Of a stretch of 33,339 nucleotides of DNA, positions 1 through 7,068 are shown one piece after another. The notes under the pieces were generated by a model. The model ran no database searches, was not told the origin of the DNA, and was given only the letters and a program-made list of their open reading frames with translations. This stretch comes from Planctomycetota bacterium. GTDB taxonomy: Bacteria; Planctomycetota; Planctomycetia; Pirellulales; UBA7805. How positions within the stretch are numbered: the stretch's first letter is position 1; each line of letters opens with the position of its first letter. The DNA lies in contig QQVP01000040.1 in NCBI GenBank assembly GCA_003389215.1, forward strand, positions 1 to 33,339, given 5' to 3'. The translations under genes and the position numbers were made by a program.

Positions 1-130
1 GGCTTTGCTCCACGCTGCCTTCAGACGCCACGTCGCCATGACGCCCTTGCGCTTCGCTAATCCTTCACCTCCATCAAGTTGGATAAGGGACTTCCACCCT
101 CAAGTTGGCAAACATGCCTGGCAAACATGA

Positions 131-163
131 AAGAGCCCTGCCGCCAAAGGCGACAGGGCTCTT
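131..163 (-). terminator. Long hairpin downstream of the cysteine-rich gene
   Basis: The two arms pair over 15 positions (one G-T pair) around a 3-nt loop. Outer arms are AAGAGCCCT and AGGGCTCTT. It lies 61 nt past the stop of the minus-strand cysteine-rich gene. Read on the minus strand it is followed by only TTTC, so the U-tract is short. It could also stop transcription entering from the other side. Confidence 0.6.
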
Positions 164-223
164 CTCTATGCCGAACCGCAGTCCTCGGCGACCGCTCGAC
201 GCGGTCGACGAGGCTCGGGTAAA

Positions 224-673
224 CTACTCGCAACCGCAAGTCGGGGTCGTTTCGCAGCCGCACGTGGGGGCCGTCTCACAACCGCAGGTCGACTCGCAAC
301 CGCAAACCGGCGTGCAGGTCTCGTAACCGCAAGGACGCTTGCAGGAACAGACCAGATCGCTCGGGCAGTGCTTGCAGGGGAACAGCACGCGGCGGTAGCG
401 AACCTTCGTCACGCAGACCTTCTGCTTGCAACCGTGGCAATCGCGGACGCGCTTGGTGCGGGTCTTGCAGACCTTCTTCCAGTACTTCATCTTGCAGCAC
501 TTCTTGCAGCCGGTGTCGCAACCGCAAGTGGGCTCACAACCGCAGGTTTGCTCGGCGCCGCAGGTCGGCTCACAGCCGCAACCCGCCGAACCCATCATGA
601 TCTTCGAGGCGTAGCTGCTGGTGCTGAGGCAACAGCCGAGCACGAGTGTGGCGGCAAATAGTTTCCAGTTCAT
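224..673 (-). CDS. Secreted cysteine-rich repeat protein
   Basis: This 149-aa protein has a hydrophobic signal segment (residues 4-17). It could be cut at SYA-S near residue 22, or lipidated at Cys14 in VLGC, which is a non-ideal lipobox. About 30 of 149 residues are cysteine. The N-terminal part (32-55) and C-terminal part (125-149) are made of CGCEPTCG / CGCETTPT-type repeats. The middle (56-105) is strongly basic with CxxC-like pairs. The spacing suggests disulfide cross-linking or metal binding outside the cytoplasm, but no catalytic motif is visible. An AGGAGAGAG ribosome site sits just before the ATG. Similar Cys-rich exported proteins are typical of planctomycetes, whose envelope is Cys-rich. 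A second, unlike-in-detail member lies at 28.4 kb. The exact function is unknown. Confidence 0.8.
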   Translation of the reverse strand: MNWKLFAATLVLGCCLSTSSYASKIMMGSAGCGCEPTCGAEQTCGCEPTCGCDTGCKKCCKMKYWKKVCKTRTKRVRDCHGCKQKVCVTKVRYRRVLFPCKHCPSDLVCSCKRPCGYETCTPVCGCESTCGCETAPTCGCETTPTCGCE

Positions 674-1022
674 GGGTCTCTCTCCTCACTTTTCCTAAGA
701 CTCGTTTCGAGGCAACCGCGACGCAAGCCACATTCGTTTCTTTGTGGCAAACATCCCGCCAAGGCAAGGCGTCGCGTATGCCTGACCGTTACCTGTCTTC
801 GATTTCGACACAACAGGCGTCGCTAGCTTGGTGAATCATCAAGATTTAGGTCCTTGGCGCCTATGCCCGTCCCCCGGGTCGTAACGGTCGTTACGGATGC
901 GCCGGTTGTAGGTGCCCGCCGTCACACATCCGCTAAGCGAAGGCCGATGTTGCCTACGCAACGCTTCGCTATGCTGGGCGTTTGCTAAACTCGCAGCTCG
1001 ACCGACACGCGATCGCCCTCCA
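674..1022. other. Intergenic region between divergent genes
   Basis: This 349-bp stretch separates the minus-strand cysteine-rich gene from the plus-strand transporter, so it should hold both promoters. I see no convincing -35/-10 pair. It holds a CCACA/TGTGG inverted repeat near 730-749 and a clean palindrome at 880-895. Short open frames here look like chance. Confidence 0.5.
880..895. promoter_or_regulatory. Palindrome CGTAAC-N4-GTTACG
   Basis: Perfect 6-bp arms around a 4-nt centre, about 127 bp upstream of the transporter start in the divergent region. The shape fits a dimeric repressor operator or a small hairpin. No regulator gene is adjacent, so the role is a guess. Confidence 0.3.
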
Positions 1023-1922
1023 ATGATCGGTAGCTACCTCGGAGAATTCGCCGCCCTCGCTGCCGCGCTCGCCTGGGCCGTCGCGTCGCTGCTGTTTCGC
1101 CGCGCCGGAACGAGCGTCCCGCCACTGGTGCTCAATCTCTACAAGGGTCTGTTGGCGGCCGTCGTCTTGTCGGCTGTGCTGCTGCTCGGTCCTGGGTTTC
1201 CGCAGGGCATTGCCACCGGCGACTGGGCGATTCTCCTGGCCAGCGGGGCGATCGGCATCGGCATCGGCGACACCGCCTTCTTCGCGGCTCTGAATCGCCT
1301 GGGCGAACGCCGCACGGTGCTGATGGCCGAGACCCTGGCGCCGCCCATGGCCGCGGGCCTGGCGATCTTCGTGCTGGCTGAGTTTCTGGGGCCACTCGCC
1401 TTGGTCGGCATCGCGCTCACGTTGGGCGGCGTTGCTTGGGTGACCATTGAAGAAACGCCCACTTCTCAAACGACATCGCCACGAAACCGCGCGGCGGGCG
1501 TGGCGCTGGGCGTGTTGGCCGCACTCTGCCAGGCGGTGGGCGGCGTCCTCTCGCGGCTTGTGTTGGTCGAAACCGAAGCGGGTCCCTTGGCCAGCGCTGT
1601 GGTGCGCATCACCGGCGGCGTGGCGATGCTGCTCATCTGGATGCCTGCGGTCGGTCAGGCCTACCTGCCGGGGGCGCTCTGCGCGTGGCGTCCCTGGCGG
1701 GTGATCTTGCCGGCCACGCTGCTGGGCACCGTGCTCGGCATCTTTCTGCAGCAGACGGCCTTTGCCCACACCGAGGCAGGCATTGCCCAGACGTTGCTGG
1801 CGACCAGTTCCTTGTTTATTCTGCCGCTGGTGATGCTGCGGGGAGAGCGGGTGAGCCTGCGGGCGATTGTTGGTGCGGCCCTCGCCGTGATCGGGATCGC
1901 CTTGTTCTTTGCGGTCGAGTGA
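1023..1922 (+). CDS. EamA/DMT-family transporter
   Basis: This is a 299-aa integral membrane protein of the drug/metabolite transporter superfamily. About ten hydrophobic helices form two EamA halves: residues ~1-140 and ~155-299, joined by a short polar linker (EETPTSQTTSPRNRA). The second half has the usual small-residue helices rich in Gly and Ala. The frame stays open upstream to 912, but those 37 residues are Arg/Cys-rich and unlike a DMT N-terminus. I therefore start at the ATG that opens the first helix (MIGSYLGEF). No strong ribosome site precedes it. The substrate cannot be read from sequence: EamA proteins export amino acids, purines, nucleotide sugars and other metabolites. Confidence 0.85.
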   Translation: MIGSYLGEFAALAAALAWAVASLLFRRAGTSVPPLVLNLYKGLLAAVVLSAVLLLGPGFPQGIATGDWAILLASGAIGIGIGDTAFFAALNRLGERRTVLMAETLAPPMAAGLAIFVLAEFLGPLALVGIALTLGGVAWVTIEETPTSQTTSPRNRAAGVALGVLAALCQAVGGVLSRLVLVETEAGPLASAVVRITGGVAMLLIWMPAVGQAYLPGALCAWRPWRVILPATLLGTVLGIFLQQTAFAHTEAGIAQTLLATSSLFILPLVMLRGERVSLRAIVGAALAVIGIALFFAVE

Positions 1923-1939
1923 GAGGCGCCGACGACAGC

Positions 1940-2440
1940 ATGAACGAGTACTCTCGCATTGGTCTGTTCTTTGCCATCGTCGTGGCGGGGTGGTTCGCTT
2001 CGCGACACTATCGTGAGCCAACTCGCAGAACGACCGTATGGAGTGCGGTAGCGCTCGCTGCGGGACTTGGATACCTCGTGGTGACCGGCTTGTACAAGGA
2101 CTCTGCGAGGCCGACGATCTCGCATGGGCTGGCGGGTCACATTCTCCTCATCGCCGCTTGGCTCGCGGTACCCTTCGCCATCGGAGTTGCCGTTGAGCGG
2201 CATTTTACGCAGCGGCCCGCCTTGGCAGTTGCTCAGGTGTTGATGTTGCTCCTGCTCTTGTCGTTGACGCTGCTCACATCGATCACGGGATACCTACCGC
2301 CGCTTCCCAATGATGTGATCAGTGACGAGGTACGCGCGGTCATGATTAACCGCTTCGAGATCCTCCACATGATCGTGTTACCGAGCGCTATTGCCGTCCT
2401 TCTCGCGTTCTGGTGCTGGTCCTTCCGGAATCGCACCTAA
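1940..2440 (+). CDS. Small multi-pass membrane protein, unknown function
   Basis: This 166-aa protein begins 17 bp after the transporter stop and probably shares its transcript. It has four to five hydrophobic segments: residues ~7-20, ~34-50, ~66-86, ~96-113 and ~142-160. Short loops join them, one carrying a Tyr-Arg-Glu-Pro stretch and another a PLPNDV stretch before the last helix. The frame is open further upstream but runs antisense-like through the transporter gene, so the ATG at 1940 is preferred. I recognise no family motif. Confidence 0.65.
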   Translation: MNEYSRIGLFFAIVVAGWFASRHYREPTRRTTVWSAVALAAGLGYLVVTGLYKDSARPTISHGLAGHILLIAAWLAVPFAIGVAVERHFTQRPALAVAQVLMLLLLLSLTLLTSITGYLPPLPNDVISDEVRAVMINRFEILHMIVLPSAIAVLLAFWCWSFRNRT

Positions 2441-2464
2441 GCCGCCCAGCCCGTCGTTCCGCGC

Positions 2465-2809
2465 ATGAACAAAGATGTCACTGCCTACCTTGCCGACGTC
2501 CCGGCAGAACGCCAGTCGCACGTCACCCAGCTGCACGAGCTCATCGTCGGGCTCTATCCCAACGCGACGGTCGACATGAGCTATCGCATGCCGACCTACC
2601 GGGTGGGCGAGGGCTGGGTCGCGCTGGCCAATCAGAAGCGCTACGTCTCGCTCTACACCTGCGGCGAAGTCCACCTGGCCGCCTTCAAAAAGAAACACCC
2701 CGACATCAAGACCGGTAAAGGGTGCATCAATTTCAAGGAGTCCGATCGCCTGCCGATCACCGCGCTCAAGCAGGTCGTCCGGCACGCCATCGAGCATCCC
2801 AAAGGTTAG
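2465..2809 (+). CDS. DUF1801 (YdhG-like) domain protein
   Basis: This 114-aa cytoplasmic protein matches the DUF1801/YdhG pattern over its whole length. An N-terminal helix (VTAYLADVPAERQSHVTQL) is followed by the family's typical YRMPTYRVGEGWVALANQKRY-type core. Then come the YVSLYTCG strand, a Lys-rich GKGCINFK segment and a final helix. The fold is related to frataxin-like iron-binding proteins. An intracellular iron-chaperone role was proposed for one Bacillus member, but the general function is not settled. The start is fixed by the MNKDVTAYL N-terminus typical of the family. It lies 24 bp after the preceding membrane-protein gene. Confidence 0.85.
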   Translation: MNKDVTAYLADVPAERQSHVTQLHELIVGLYPNATVDMSYRMPTYRVGEGWVALANQKRYVSLYTCGEVHLAAFKKKHPDIKTGKGCINFKESDRLPITALKQVVRHAIEHPKG

Positions 2810-3156
2810 GTCCTCCGCACGGCGCGCGCGAACCTCCGCCTCCCGCGACGGCCAAGTCGGCAACGGACAACGACTTGGCGTGGCCCACGCCGCCACGTTG
2901 ACGACGCCTCGCCCCCGGCCACGGCCGATAGCAATTCGCGAATCACCGGAATTCCGCGGCCCAGTCGACCTTCTCCCTCGACACACGGCGGGCGCCCTCG
3001 CCACGTATCTGGAAAAAACCGCGCCGCGCCGGTAGCATGAGGGACACGCACCCGATGCAACTCTCCCAGCCCAACTCGCCCCGCGTGACCGCGCTCCCCC
3101 GCGCGATCCGGCGCCCGCCCGATCTCGCCAGATTCTGAAACGGAAAGGATGGACCG
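2810..3156. other. Intergenic region after the DUF1801 gene
   Basis: A 347-bp stretch with no convincing gene. Two minus-strand frames cross it but show no domain and no ribosome site. Its left third carries the stacked hairpins at 2851-2890. An AAAGGA ribosome site near its right end serves the next gene. A weak TAGCAT -10-like hexamer stands near 3032-3037. Confidence 0.5.
2851..2890 (+). terminator. Two stacked hairpins after the DUF1801 gene
   Basis: The first hairpin has perfect 9-bp arms GCCAAGTCG / CGACTTGGC (2851-2859, 2871-2879) around an 11-nt loop. A second, GCGTG-GCC-CACGC, follows at 2878-2890. It starts 42 nt after the stop. There is no U-tract, so it may be a 3'-end-stabilising structure rather than a classical intrinsic terminator. 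Confidence 0.4.
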
Positions 3157-3483
3157 ATGCCGCTGTTTGAGGTCGAGACCGAGAACCACATCATCATCAC
3201 CTGGGCCGAAGCCGACGAGGCAGCCACCGAAGTCGTCAAAGAGGCCTATCCGCGCGAGGAAGTCGTGCGTCTGACCAAGCGACCCCGCGATACCTGGGTC
3301 ATTTCCAAGGGCGCGCTCGGCATCTCAAACGCCAGCTTCGACCCCTGCAATTCGGCACGCGACTGCCTGGCCGACGCCGCCGGCGACAAGGTCCACGCGA
3401 TTCGCCTCTACATGCAGAAGACCGGTGCCGATCTCGAATCGGCCCGCAAGGTCATCGAGTCGAATATGGTCATGGGCTGGTAG
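3157..3483 (+). CDS. Small conserved-looking protein with L7/L12-like tail
   Basis: This 108-aa protein has a good AAAGGA ribosome site about 9 nt before the ATG. Residues 1-70 form an unrecognised part with a strand-rich start (LFEVETENHIIITWAEAD) and three Cys/Asn-rich positions near 64-70. Residues ~77-103 (DKVHAIRLYMQKTG...SARKVIES) resemble the helix-turn-helix of the ribosomal L7/L12 C-terminal domain. In that domain a similar K-I/V-x-x-I-x-x-x-R-x-x-T-G-x-x-L-x-x-A-K pattern contacts translation factors. The resemblance is by eye only. It has no membrane segment or signal peptide. Function unknown. Confidence 0.75.
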   Translation: MPLFEVETENHIIITWAEADEAATEVVKEAYPREEVVRLTKRPRDTWVISKGALGISNASFDPCNSARDCLADAAGDKVHAIRLYMQKTGADLESARKVIESNMVMGW

Positions 3484-3610
3484 CCCGACCGTGTCTTCGC
3501 GACGACCTGATTTCCGGCCGCTTGGGGCCCGAGGCCTTTGACAAGTGCCTCGTCGTGGGGCCGGCGCTTGCGTTTCGCTCCCGCGGCGGGGAAAATCAGG
3601 CAACTTCTTC

Positions 3611-3637
3611 CCCGGGCGCCTCCGAGGTTCGCCCGGG
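3611..3637 (+). other. GC hairpin in the DUF1080 leader
   Basis: Perfect 8-bp arms CCCGGGCG / CGCCCGGG enclose a smaller CCT-CCG-AGG hairpin. It lies 35 nt upstream of the DUF1080 start with no U-tract after it. It could be the end of an upstream transcript, since the previous gene stops at 3483, or a leader structure. Confidence 0.35.
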
Positions 3638-3671
3638 TCCTTCCCAGTTGACGGCTACGGAGAAAGCACCC

Positions 3672-4697
3672 ATGCAGTTCACGAAGCGATCGCGCACCGC
3701 GACGACGATACTCCTCTCGCTGGCCCTTTTTTCCGCGTGGGAGGCCTACGCCGACCACCACAAGGGTCACAAGTCGTACACCGATCCCGAGAAGGCCGAC
3801 GAGGACTTCGCCTATCAAGGTGAGTATCTCGGCGCGACCTCGCACGAAGGTGAAAAGAAGGTGCTGGCCGTTCAGATCATCGCCCTGGGCAATCACAAGT
3901 TCCGCGCACGCGGGTTCACGGGCGGTTTGCCGGGCGCCGGTTGGGACGGCGAGCAAGGCGAGCAGATCGAAGGGACGCTCGTCGATGGGTTCCTCACCTT
4001 CGCCAGTGACCACGGCACCGGCGTGGTGCGCGACGGCGCGATGGCGGTGATCGACGCCGAAGGAAACCAAATCGCGGTGCTCAAGAAAGTGCATCGCGAG
4101 AGCCCCACCCTGGGCATGAAGCCGCCCGAAGGCGCCGTCGTGCTGTTCGACGGCAGCGGCGTCGAGAACTGGGTTCGCCATCGCAAGGGCGGTCCCGCGG
4201 AGATGACCGAAGACGGCCTCCTCACGCAGGGCTCCAACAGCAAGCAGGAGTTCGGCGATCACACGTTGCACGTCGAATTTCGCTTGCCCTACATGCCGAC
4301 CGCGCGAGGCCAGGCCCGCGGCAACAGCGGCTGCTACTTGCAAGGTCGCTACGAAGTGCAGATGCTCGACTCGTTCGGGCTCGAGGGTCTCGACAACGAA
4401 TGTGGCGGGCTGTACAGCGTGAGCCGGCCGAGCGTGAACATGTGCTTTCCGCCGCTCTCGTGGCAAACCTACGACATCGACTTTACCGCGCCCCGCTTCG
4501 ACGCCGACGGCAACAAAACGTCGAATGCCCGAATCACCGTCCGCCACAACGGGGTCGTAATTCACGACGACGTCGAGATTCCCCGTGGCACCCCGGCCGG
4601 CGTGGCGGGCGAGGGTCCGACTCGGGGCGTCGTCCATCTGCAGGATCACGGCAATCCGGTTCGCTATCGCAACATCTGGGTCGTCGAGAAGAAGTAG
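3672..4697 (+). CDS. Secreted DUF1080 (3-keto-disaccharide hydrolase-like) protein
   Basis: This 341-aa exported protein has a signal peptide at residues 1-27 (KRSR, hydrophobic TILLSLALFSAW, cleavage after AYA). A linker/N-domain of about 125 residues follows. A DUF1080 domain runs from ~152 to the end: it opens with GAVVLFDGSGVENWV and holds the GNSGCYLQGRYEVQMLDSFG core. It closes with GVVHLQDHGNPVRYRNIWV, the family's standard ending. DUF1080 has a concanavalin-like jelly-roll fold, and some members hydrolyse 3-keto-glycosides. Planctomycetes carry many copies. The ATG at 3672 is chosen over 3522 because a GGAGAAA ribosome site and the signal peptide start there. The SDR gene 62 bp downstream may be cotranscribed, but a joint pathway is only inference. 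Confidence 0.88.
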   Translation: MQFTKRSRTATTILLSLALFSAWEAYADHHKGHKSYTDPEKADEDFAYQGEYLGATSHEGEKKVLAVQIIALGNHKFRARGFTGGLPGAGWDGEQGEQIEGTLVDGFLTFASDHGTGVVRDGAMAVIDAEGNQIAVLKKVHRESPTLGMKPPEGAVVLFDGSGVENWVRHRKGGPAEMTEDGLLTQGSNSKQEFGDHTLHVEFRLPYMPTARGQARGNSGCYLQGRYEVQMLDSFGLEGLDNECGGLYSVSRPSVNMCFPPLSWQTYDIDFTAPRFDADGNKTSNARITVRHNGVVIHDDVEIPRGTPAGVAGEGPTRGVVHLQDHGNPVRYRNIWVVEKK

Positions 4698-4759
4698 CTC
4701 GCCGCGGGCTACGAAATCGACCGCCTCGTTGATCTTTCTACTAGGGAGAGACCGCCGCT

Positions 4760-5515
4760 ATGGCACATTCGCTCGAGGGACACGTCGCCCTGGTTACCGG
4801 CAGCACGACCGGTTTGGGCAAGGGCATCGCCCAGGCACTCGGCACCGCCGGTGCCAAGGTCGGCATCAACTACTTCAACAACACCGAGCGGGCCGAGAAG
4901 GCGCTGGCCGAGTTCGAGGCGCTTGGTGCCGAGGGGATGATTGTGCGAGGAGACGTCTCGACGCCGGACGGCGTGGCCGATGTCTGTGGTGCGGTGGCCA
5001 GCCAGTTCGGGCCGATCGACATCCTGGTGCCCAATGCCACGCCCGATCAACCCCACAAGCCGATCGAAGACTACGACTGGGAGTTCTACCAGCAGATGAT
5101 CGACTTTTTCATCAAGAGTCCCTTCCTGCTGACCAAGGCCATCCTGCCCGGCATGAAGGAGAAGAAGTGGGGACGCATCATCAACATCACCAGCGAGGTC
5201 TATCACCGTAGTGTCGGCGAGTTCAGCGGTTACGTGGCCGCCAAGGGAGGGCAGATCGGCTGGTCACGCTCGATGGCCACGGAGCTGGCCCCCTTCGGCA
5301 TTACGGTCAACACGGTCTCGCCCGGCTGGATTCCCACCGAGCGCCACGATAAGGATCCGCAAGAAGACAAGGACGCCTACTTCTCCACCATCCCCGCAGG
5401 CCGCTGGGGTACGCCGCAAGACGTCGGCGAAGCGGTGCGCTATTACGCCAGCGAAGAGGCCTCCTTCATCACCGGGCAGACCCTCTGCGTCAACGGCGGA
5501 CTGAGTCCCTGGTAG
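4760..5515 (+). CDS. SDR-family NAD(P)-dependent oxidoreductase
   Basis: This 251-aa classical short-chain dehydrogenase/reductase has the cofactor motif TGSTTGLG at residues 13-20 and Asp65 for the adenine ring. The usual NNAG is replaced by PNAT at 91-94. Catalytic Ser145, Tyr158 and Lys162 (YVAAK) are present. The C-terminal PGW and the FITGQTLCVNGGLSPW ending are typical of FabG-like reductases. It would use NAD(P)H to oxidise or reduce a hydroxyl/keto group in the cytoplasm. The substrate is not predictable. An AGGGAGAG ribosome site precedes the ATG. It follows the DUF1080 gene on the same strand. Confidence 0.9.
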   Translation: MAHSLEGHVALVTGSTTGLGKGIAQALGTAGAKVGINYFNNTERAEKALAEFEALGAEGMIVRGDVSTPDGVADVCGAVASQFGPIDILVPNATPDQPHKPIEDYDWEFYQQMIDFFIKSPFLLTKAILPGMKEKKWGRIINITSEVYHRSVGEFSGYVAAKGGQIGWSRSMATELAPFGITVNTVSPGWIPTERHDKDPQEDKDAYFSTIPAGRWGTPQDVGEAVRYYASEEASFITGQTLCVNGGLSPW

Positions 5516-5527
5516 AGTGGGTCTCTG

Positions 5528-5574
5528 GTCGAGTTAGCCCCCCCGTCGAGATAGCCCCCGTCGAGTTAGCCCGG
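5528..5574. repeat. Three short tandem repeats after the SDR gene
   Basis: Three copies of GTCGAGTTAGCCCC-like units of 15-17 bp start at 5528, 5545 and 5560. They differ in the length of the C-run and in one T/A change. They begin 12 bp after the SDR stop and probably arose by slippage. No function is evident. Confidence 0.6.
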
Positions 5575-5735
5575 GTAAATGGCGCGCTCGGAGACGGAGC
5601 CGCTCGCAAGTTCAGCGCCGTCCGCCGCAACGCGCGGCCATGCCTACCTCACGCGGATCGCGCAGCACGAAACGTTGCTCGAAAAGACTTGGGGCTCGAC
5701 CGCCGGGAGAAAACCGCGGGGCGGTCGCAGGGCGC

Positions 5736-5754
5736 ACGACCGAGCGTCGGTCGT
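5736..5754 (-). terminator. Hairpin after the lipoprotein gene
   Basis: Perfect 8-bp arms ACGACCGA / TCGGTCGT with a 3-nt loop, about 20 nt past the stop of the minus-strand lipoprotein gene. No U-tract follows, so termination by this hairpin alone is uncertain. Confidence 0.4.
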
Positions 5755-5775
5755 ACCGAGAAGATCGCGGCGAAC

Positions 5776-7041
5776 TTAGTAGCCGGAGCTCGGATAGATC
5801 GTCGAACCGCCGGGGCTGCTGCTCGTGGCGGGCACGGTCGTTCCGCCAGTGCTGGGCAGTACGCCGCTACCGGCCGGGGGCGGGGCGTAACCGCCTGAAC
5901 TCGTGCTGCTGTTCGGATCGCGACTCGTGGTCGGGGCGCTGCTCGCGGGACTGCTGCCCGTCGGGCTGCTTCCCGTCGACGCGTATCCCGGCAGACCCGT
6001 CGTGCTTCCCGGCTGCCAGGGCTGGCTGCTCGAGGGGGCTGCCGAGGTACTCGTCGCCGGCGTGCCGCTGGTCGGCGTGGCGGTCGACGCACCGAAAGGA
6101 CTCGTCGATTGCGGACTGGACGACGGGGGCGGGCTGTACGACGAGGGGCTGCCGCTGGTGGTCGCGGGAGCCGAGGCAAATCGATCTCCGCCAGGCGGCG
6201 CGTAGCTGCTGCCGCTCGTCGGAGTCGCCGAGGCGGTCGAGGCGGTCGAACCGCCGTAGCTGCTACCCGCGCTCGTGCTCGTCGTCGGAGTGCCCGTCGT
6301 TGGAGTTCCCGTCGCAGGATAGGGCGAGCTGCTCGCCGAACTGGTCGACGGCGAGTAACCCGTCCTCCCAGAACCGGCAGCGTAGCTGCTGCCGGTGCCG
6401 GAAGTCGCAGGGCTACTCGTGCTGCCGTACGGTCCGCTTGCCGCCCCTGGCGACGACCCAGGATACGTGCTGTTGTACGGCCCCGACTGCGGAGCCATGG
6501 AACCAGTCCCAGCCGGGGGCGTGCCCTGATCATAACCACCGTAAGGCGAGGGGCCTCCCGCCGGAGCCGTGCCGTAAGGCGAGGAGCCGGACGGGCCGCT
6601 AGGGTAGGGCGTCGAAGTCGACGGATAGGAGGCCGGCGTGGCATAGCCGCCGCCGCTCGACGGATAACCGCCACTCGTTCCGCCGGTGTAGCCGCCCGCG
6701 TTGTAGCCGGCCGGGCTACCCCCGTAAGGAGTCGCCGCAGGCGCAGCCGAGTAGCCGCCGGGCGAAGCCCCGTAGCTGGGAGCCGAAGCGACCGACGAGT
6801 ATCCGCCGTAGCCGCCGGTGCCCTGCGGGGCGGTGCCAGGATAAGGTGTCGCGGGGCCTCCGCCGTTGAAGCCCGGCGCCGATCCGCCATAGGCCGAGCC
6901 GGCGTAGGCGCTCGGGGTTGGCGTGCTGTTGTCGGCAGAACGCCACCAGTCCCAGCGGGGCAGTCCCCAGCCGCTGCTGCAGCCAACCAACACGGTCAGT
7001 GGCAGCGAGGCAATCAATAGTCGCCCGAATGTGTTTCGCAT
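5776..7041 (-). CDS. Low-complexity Ser/Gly/Pro/Thr/Tyr-rich lipoprotein
   Basis: This 421-aa predicted lipoprotein starts with a basic MRNTFGR, then a hydrophobic stretch and the lipobox LVGC, placing the lipid-modified Cys at residue 21. A short WGLPRWDWWRS segment follows. The rest is almost entirely Ser, Gly, Pro, Thr, Ala and Tyr, in degenerate YGGS, PYP, STS and SSPYG units. No globular domain is visible. It should lie on the outer face of a membrane as an extended or glycosylated stalk. An AAGGA ribosome site precedes the ATG, and a TTGACG-N16-TATAAT promoter lies ~150 bp upstream. The start codon sits in a hairpin (7039-7068). An overlapping opposite-strand Arg-rich frame is a composition artefact. 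Confidence 0.75.
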   Translation of the reverse strand: MRNTFGRLLIASLPLTVLVGCSSGWGLPRWDWWRSADNSTPTPSAYAGSAYGGSAPGFNGGGPATPYPGTAPQGTGGYGGYSSVASAPSYGASPGGYSAAPAATPYGGSPAGYNAGGYTGGTSGGYPSSGGGYATPASYPSTSTPYPSGPSGSSPYGTAPAGGPSPYGGYDQGTPPAGTGSMAPQSGPYNSTYPGSSPGAASGPYGSTSSPATSGTGSSYAAGSGRTGYSPSTSSASSSPYPATGTPTTGTPTTSTSAGSSYGGSTASTASATPTSGSSYAPPGGDRFASAPATTSGSPSSYSPPPSSSPQSTSPFGASTATPTSGTPATSTSAAPSSSQPWQPGSTTGLPGYASTGSSPTGSSPASSAPTTSRDPNSSTSSGGYAPPPAGSGVLPSTGGTTVPATSSSPGGSTIYPSSGY

Positions 7042-7068
7042 TTCAATCTCGTCCTTGATTTTGAAATG
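7039..7068 (-). promoter_or_regulatory. Start-codon hairpin of the lipoprotein mRNA
   Basis: Perfect 8-bp inverted repeat: CATTTCAA (7039-7046) pairs with TTGAAATG (7061-7068). On the minus-strand mRNA the 3' arm contains the ATG start codon, and the 14-nt loop exposes the AAGGA ribosome site. The arms are AU-rich, so such a stem could act as a weak or temperature-sensitive translation gate. Confidence 0.4.

Noticed and set aside
1..223. Possible gene fragment at the left edge
   Set aside because: Frame 1 stays open only to a TAA at 58-60. The 19 codons show no recognisable protein, and the rest of the region holds only the hairpin at 131-163.
2378..3004. 208-codon minus-strand frame across the DUF1801 gene and the following gap
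   Set aside because: Opposed to a recognised DUF1801 gene, with no domain and no ribosome site.
3408..4649. 413-codon minus-strand frame opposite the DUF1080 gene
   Set aside because: The plus strand has a signal peptide, ribosome site and DUF1080 motifs; the minus frame has none.
5649..6986. 445-codon Arg/Pro/Ala-rich frame overlapping the lipoprotein gene
   Set aside because: It is a frame shift of the same low-complexity DNA. Only the other frame has a lipobox and ribosome site.
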